The translations under genes and the position numbers were made by a program. The notes beneath the pieces are model-generated. The model saw only the letters and a program-made list of their open reading frames with translations, had not been told where the DNA came from and made no database searches. A stretch of DNA of 8,472 bases from Treponema sp. (GTDB lineage: Bacteria; Spirochaetota; Spirochaetia; Treponematales; Treponemataceae): NCBI GenBank assembly GCA_017622055.1, contig JAGARY010000051.1, positions 1-8,472 on the forward strand, in the 5' to 3' direction. Of this stretch, positions 5,675 to 8,472 are shown piece by piece. Within the stretch, counting starts at the first letter, position 1; the number at the start of each line of letters is the position of its first letter.

Positions 5675-6430
5675 TTAAATTTCCCCAACAACTTCTGGTT
5701 GTTTTGATTCAACTTCTTCATTTTGTGATTTAGATTCAAATTTTGATGAATTGTCATTGTTTTCAAGCAGGTTATTATTTGTAATTACAGGACTTTCCAT
5801 ATAATTTTTTTTCATTTTATCATAAAGATTGTAATCTGGAACTTTTGATGAAACTAAAGCCAATTGATAAATATCAACTTCTGGAATTTCGTTGTAAGCT
5901 CTAATAGAATTTACAATTTCATCACGACGGTAAGATTCAATTGGCAAATAAGGATTATCTTTTAGTTTTTTAAGATAAAAATTTGCCACTAATTGACTAA
6001 TTGTGTCGCCACAAGTGTTTAAATATTCAGTTAAAGTTGTGTTATTAGAAATCTTTCCAACTTTGTACATTGAAGCAATTTGTTCAGGGGAAACTGAAAG
6101 TGTCATAGAAATTGTAAAACTGTAATCAAAATTATTTGGAGAACTGTAGATTGAAGAATAAATTTGCCCAGAAGGTAACGAACCTGATGTGGTTTTTGTA
6201 AGATTTGCAGGAGTAACTTTAAAAGTTATTAATTGGGCGTTTGTTGGAAGTAAAAATTCCCAATTCCAATAAAATTCTCCAGGTTGAATAGGTTTTTCAC
6301 TTGCTCCGTTAAGTTTTGTAACTACAATTCCGCAAGAATCAGGTTCAACTCTAAGCTGAGTCCAACCGATAAAAAATACAGCACCACAAAAAATTAAAAG
6401 TATAAAAAAGGCAATAAAAGTTTTCTTCAT
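5675..6430 (-). CDS. Membrane-anchored protein, possibly SPFH/band 7-like
   Basis: The 251-aa product starts with a short basic N-terminus and one hydrophobic segment (about 4-23). The next stretch, VEPDSCGIVVTKLNG followed by IQPGEFYWNWEFLLPTNA (28-65), resembles the opening strands of SPFH/prohibitin domains, where a VxPGxxGVV and a PGLHFxxP-type motif occur. Helical regions follow at 114-160 and 165-215, then a polar tail rich in Asn, Ser and Glu (215-251). SPFH proteins form membrane-associated oligomers and scaffold other proteins. No enzyme motif is visible. The ATG at 6430 has only a weak GAGAA upstream. It is the first gene of the unit and precedes glgA by 2 nt, so the two are almost certainly cotranscribed. 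The SPFH assignment is tentative; otherwise it is a hypothetical membrane protein. Confidence 0.7.
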   Translation of the reverse strand: MKKTFIAFFILLIFCGAVFFIGWTQLRVEPDSCGIVVTKLNGASEKPIQPGEFYWNWEFLLPTNAQLITFKVTPANLTKTTSGSLPSGQIYSSIYSSPNNFDYSFTISMTLSVSPEQIASMYKVGKISNNTTLTEYLNTCGDTISQLVANFYLKKLKDNPYLPIESYRRDEIVNSIRAYNEIPEVDIYQLALVSSKVPDYNLYDKMKKNYMESPVITNNNLLENNDNSSKFESKSQNEEVESKQPEVVGEI

Positions 6431-6434
6431 AGAC

Positions 6435-6464
6435 TTGTTCTCAAAAGTTTAATAATATTATAAT
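6435..6464 (+). promoter_or_regulatory. Candidate promoter for the small membrane protein gene
   Basis: TTGTTC (6435-6440) and a perfect TATAAT (6459-6464) are 18 nt apart, placing a start near 6471 and a leader of about 43 nt. The -35 is only partly consensus. Its -10 directly abuts the -10 of the divergent minus-strand promoter. Confidence 0.5.
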
Positions 6465-6494
6465 AGTATATCAATTTGAAATAAAGGTTTTCAA
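6465..6494 (-). promoter_or_regulatory. Candidate promoter for the SPFH-like/glgA operon
   Basis: On the minus strand TTGAAA (6494 to 6489) and TATACT (6470 to 6465) are 18 nt apart, giving a start near 6458 and a leader of about 28 nt. The -35 is one half of the dyad at 6476-6494. It is the only reasonable promoter upstream of the two-gene unit. Confidence 0.55.
6476..6494. repeat. Operator-like dyad TTGAAA-N7-TTTCAA
   Basis: A perfect 6-bp inverted repeat with a 7-bp spacer. One arm is the -35 hexamer of the minus-strand promoter, and the whole dyad lies in the predicted leader of the plus-strand gene. Placement suits a repressor site acting on the glgA unit. In AT-rich DNA a 6-bp dyad is not rare, so confidence is limited. 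Confidence 0.4.
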
Positions 6495-6513
6495 GTTAAT
6501 ATTAATAAAAAAG

Positions 6514-6891
6514 ATGGCAGAAAAAAATAATAAAAAAAAGATTAGTTTTACAGATAATTTAGTGCTCACATATAGAAAACTTCTTTCTTTGATAGTTTTT
6601 TTATTTTTATTTTGTCTTTTTTTATGTGTTTTTTACGTTATAGGAAATTATAAAGAATTTTTAGACAGTTCTCAAAAGTTGATTTTATCTTGGCTTTCTG
6701 TAAGTTCAATTGTTTTAGGATTTTTTTCTTTTATTGGATTAATTGTAAATATTTTGTTAATGATTAAAAAAATCAAAATTAAAAATAGAATTTCTGCATT
6801 TTTGTTGATGATTTTTTTTATTTTGTTTAGTATTTTTGCCAATGTGTTTTCCTATTTAGTTATTTATTTATCTTTAGGGTTAGTTTTATAA
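6514..6891 (+). CDS. Small hydrophobic membrane protein of unknown function (125 aa)
   Basis: I do not recognise a family. A lysine-rich N-terminus (KNNKKK) precedes three hydrophobic stretches: about 23-44, 57-84 and 94-125. The last is long and may be two short segments split near N110. The loop at 85-92 is strongly basic (KKIKIKNR), so by the positive-inside rule the N-terminus and this loop face the cytoplasm. No catalytic or binding motif is seen. Codons are extremely T-rich, as expected for membrane segments in an AT-rich genome. The ribosome site is poor (an AAAAAAG run just before the ATG). It diverges from the SPFH-like/glgA unit and lies 105 nt upstream of the CCA-adding enzyme gene, with which it may be cotranscribed. 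Confidence 0.75.
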   Translation: MAEKNNKKKISFTDNLVLTYRKLLSLIVFLFLFCLFLCVFYVIGNYKEFLDSSQKLILSWLSVSSIVLGFFSFIGLIVNILLMIKKIKIKNRISAFLLMIFFILFSIFANVFSYLVIYLSLGLVL

Positions 6892-6906
6892 TAGATTATT
6901 TTGATT

Positions 6907-6979
6907 TAGGGTTTATTACAAACCCTAAAAACGACCGAGTCAAGGTCTTGAGCGAAGCGTGCCTTGACCGGACGTATTT
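6907..6979 (+). repeat. Structured intergenic repeat, copy B
   Basis: The 69-nt core at 6911-6979 is the partner of copy A. The first hairpin is stronger here: TAGGGTTT/AAACCCTA, 8 bp around the same ATTAC loop (6907-6927). The second hairpin pairs ACG/CGT (6931-6933 with 6973-6975), has an A-A mismatch, then CCG/CGG (6935-6937 with 6969-6971), an unpaired A at 6938, and GTCAAGGT/GCCTTGAC (6939-6946 with 6961-6968) ending in a T-G wobble. The 14-nt apical loop contains GCGAAGC (6952-6958). A run of T follows the second hairpin (6977-6982), so this copy might weaken transcription between the small membrane protein gene and the gene at 6997. It ends 17 nt before that start codon. Confidence 0.85.
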
Positions 6980-6996
6980 TTTAGATAAAGGATTGT

Positions 6997-8436
6997 ATGA
7001 GATTTAATTTTTTTCCATTTTTTAGATTTTTTAAAGTTCGTAAGATTGCTTTGCCTCAGATTTTAAAAGAATTTAATCAAATTTTTGTTGATGCAGGATA
7101 TAAAGCCTATCTTGTTGGTGGAGCTGTTAGAGATGTAATTTTAGGAAGTAAGATTAATGATTATGATGTTGCAACAAACGCTACTCCACAAGATGTTATG
7201 AAATTGTTTAAATTTGTTGTTCCAACAGGATTTGAACACGGGACAGTTACAGTTCATTTTAAAAACGAAGAAATTGAAGTTACAACATTTAGAACCGAAG
7301 CTGGTTATTCAGATGGTCGTCACCCAGATTCTGTAAATTATGCCGCAACAATTGAAGAAGATTTAAGCCGTCGTGATTTTACAATGAATGCTATTGCGGT
7401 AGATTTGAATGATGGAAAAATTGTAGATCCTTATGGCGGACAAGATGATATTGCAAAAAAATTGATAAAGACTGTTGGAAATCCCCATGAACGTTTTATG
7501 GAAGATGGTTTAAGACCAATTAGAGCATTAAGATTTGCTTCAAAATTAAATTTTAGTATAGAAAAGTATACATATTTAGAAATATTCAAGGAAGATGTTC
7601 AAAAAAAGATTACTTCAATTTCTATTGAACGCTTTAGAGATGAATTTAACAAAATTTTAGTTTCAAAAAAGCCTTCTGTTGGGCTAAAACTAATGGAAGA
7701 AACTGGAGTTTTAAAGTTGTTTATTCCAGAACTTGCACAGGCTCGTGGTGTAATTCAAGGAGATTTTCGGGGCTTTCATGAGTTTGACGTTTTAGATCAT
7801 CTTTTTTACGCTTGTGATGGAGCACCTCAAAATAAACTTAATGTAAGAATTGCTGCCCTTTTTCATGATATTGGAAAACCTGCGGTAAAAAAAGTTCTTG
7901 TGGAAAATGATGTAGAAACATTTACTTTTTATAATCACGAAAATGTTGGTGAAAAAATTGCCAGAAAAATATTTGTTCGCTTAAAATATTCAAATGCCGA
8001 AATTGAAAATTTTTGCCATTTAATAAAAAATCACATGTTTCATTACGAATCAAACTGGACAAACGCTGCAATCAGAAGATTTATTGTGCGAGTTCAAAAA
8101 GAAAATTTTGAAGACTTGTTTGATTTACGCCTTGCCGATGTTTACGGAATGCACAATAAAGATGTTAGAAAACACGACACACTTACCTGCCAAAATCTTT
8201 TGGAATTAAAAGACCGCATTGATGAAGAACTTAAAAATCAAAATGCACTAAGTTTAAAAGATTTAGCAATCAACGGAAACGACATAATTTCTCTTGGTGG
8301 TTCTGGCAAACAAATTGGAATTATTTTAAACCAACTTTTAGATTGCGTTTTAGAAGACCCAGAAATGAACACAAGGGAAAAATTGTTGGAAGTAAGTAGA
8401 TTAATTCTTAATTCAGAATTAAGAATTAAGTATTAA
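6997..8436 (+). CDS. cca: CCA-adding tRNA nucleotidyltransferase with HD domain (class II, PcnB-like family)
   Basis: The enzyme adds or repairs the 3'-terminal CCA of tRNAs using CTP and ATP in the cytoplasm. The 479-aa protein has LVGGAVRD (39-46), the metal-binding DYD (D55, D57), the flexible-loop region VTTFRTEAGYSDGRHP (95-110), RRDFTMNA (125-132), DPYGGQDDI (144-152) and the base-selecting EDGLR followed by RALRFAS (169-182). An HD domain follows (FHD, H290-D291; H314; KNH at 344-346), and LKDLAINGNDI (420-430) opens a typical C-terminal domain. The sequence after RRD (GNPHERFMEDGLR) is closer to CCA enzymes than to poly(A) polymerase (REDPVR). A function restricted to CC or A addition cannot be excluded. 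AAGGA lies 4 nt before the ATG. The N-terminus (FNFFPFFRFF) is oddly Phe-rich. The last eleven residues are encoded by an AT-rich palindrome. Confidence 0.88.
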   Translation: MRFNFFPFFRFFKVRKIALPQILKEFNQIFVDAGYKAYLVGGAVRDVILGSKINDYDVATNATPQDVMKLFKFVVPTGFEHGTVTVHFKNEEIEVTTFRTEAGYSDGRHPDSVNYAATIEEDLSRRDFTMNAIAVDLNDGKIVDPYGGQDDIAKKLIKTVGNPHERFMEDGLRPIRALRFASKLNFSIEKYTYLEIFKEDVQKKITSISIERFRDEFNKILVSKKPSVGLKLMEETGVLKLFIPELAQARGVIQGDFRGFHEFDVLDHLFYACDGAPQNKLNVRIAALFHDIGKPAVKKVLVENDVETFTFYNHENVGEKIARKIFVRLKYSNAEIENFCHLIKNHMFHYESNWTNAAIRRFIVRVQKENFEDLFDLRLADVYGMHNKDVRKHDTLTCQNLLELKDRIDEELKNQNALSLKDLAINGNDIISLGGSGKQIGIILNQLLDCVLEDPEMNTREKLLEVSRLILNSELRIKY

Positions 8437-8448
8437 GAATTAATTTTT
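8401..8448 (+). terminator. Palindrome and T-run over the end of the CCA-enzyme gene, probable terminator
   Basis: A perfect 14-bp inverted repeat with a single-base centre spans 8401-8429. The arm core TTAAGAATTAA occurs again at 8433-8443 and is followed by TTTTT. The stop codon TAA (8434-8436) lies inside this array. The stem is almost all A-T but long, and the repeated arm gives alternative hairpins closer to the T-run. Termination is the simplest reading; a repeat that invaded the gene end is another. Confidence 0.55.
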
Positions 8449-8454
8449 GTTTTA

Positions 8455-8460
8455 TTGACA
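8455..8460 (+). promoter_or_regulatory. Possible -35 element of a following gene, cut by the window
   Basis: A perfect TTGACA stands just after the T-run of the preceding gene. The -10 would fall beyond the window edge, so this cannot be confirmed. Confidence 0.25.
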
Positions 8461-8472
8461 GCACTAATTTTA

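Noticed and set aside
6360..6430. Lipoprotein signal (LIFC, Cys15) in the SPFH-like protein
   Set aside because: Phe directly before Cys is a poor lipobox, and the hydrophobic stretch continues well past the Cys, as in a membrane anchor.
6892..6996. Riboswitch or T-box leader before the CCA-enzyme gene
   Set aside because: The structure is the repeat also present at 3709-3777 in a different context, and no T-box or known aptamer motif is visible.

Overview
The window is AT-rich (roughly 30% G+C by eye) bacterial chromosome. The genes are housekeeping genes rather than phage or plasmid cargo. Very low G+C, tRNAs without an encoded CCA, and an unusual glycogen synthase N-terminus (an EAGG motif where KTGG is usual) fit a host-associated spirochaete of the Treponema group. 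That placement is inferred from remembered gene order and motif style, not from a database search, and I hold it at moderate confidence.

Layout. (1) Positions 1-3683, minus strand: a tight four-gene operon read from a good sigma-70-type promoter (TTGACA, 17-nt spacer, TAAAAT). In transcription order it holds a metallo-beta-lactamase-fold hydrolase with a GTG start, a 70-aa protein of unknown function, mltG (endolytic murein transglycosylase) and dnaG (DNA primase, cut by the window edge). Gaps are 6 nt, a 4-nt ATGA overlap, and 3 nt. (2) Positions 3684-4044: an intergenic block with a structured repeat (copy A), an intrinsic terminator, a tRNA-Thr(UGU)/tRNA-Tyr(GUA) pair on the minus strand, and their strong promoter. 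(3) Positions 4074-6430, minus strand: a two-gene operon of a membrane-anchored, possibly SPFH-like protein followed by a GlgA-type glycogen synthase. (4) Positions 6431-6513: a compact divergent promoter region with a dyad. (5) Positions 6514-8436, plus strand: a small membrane protein, a second copy of the structured repeat (copy B), then a CCA-adding tRNA nucleotidyltransferase with an HD domain. The nucleotidyltransferase ends inside a long AT-rich palindrome. The last bases hold a lone -35-like box.

How the parts relate. Both tRNA genes lack a genomic CCA, so they depend on an enzyme like the one at 6997-8436. The dnaG/mltG operon joins replication priming with peptidoglycan processing. 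The glycogen synthase and its membrane partner look like one transcription unit.

Most interesting items: two 69-nt intergenic repeats (61 of 69 identical) whose differences include paired, compensatory changes in predicted stems and whose apical loop holds GCGAAGC or GCAAAGC; a tRNA-Thr with a U-U mismatch in the anticodon stem and C instead of the nearly universal U55 in the T-loop; and a GlgA with Glu where the family's ADP-glucose-binding Lys15 is expected. I found no CRISPR array, insertion sequence, defence system or phage gene.
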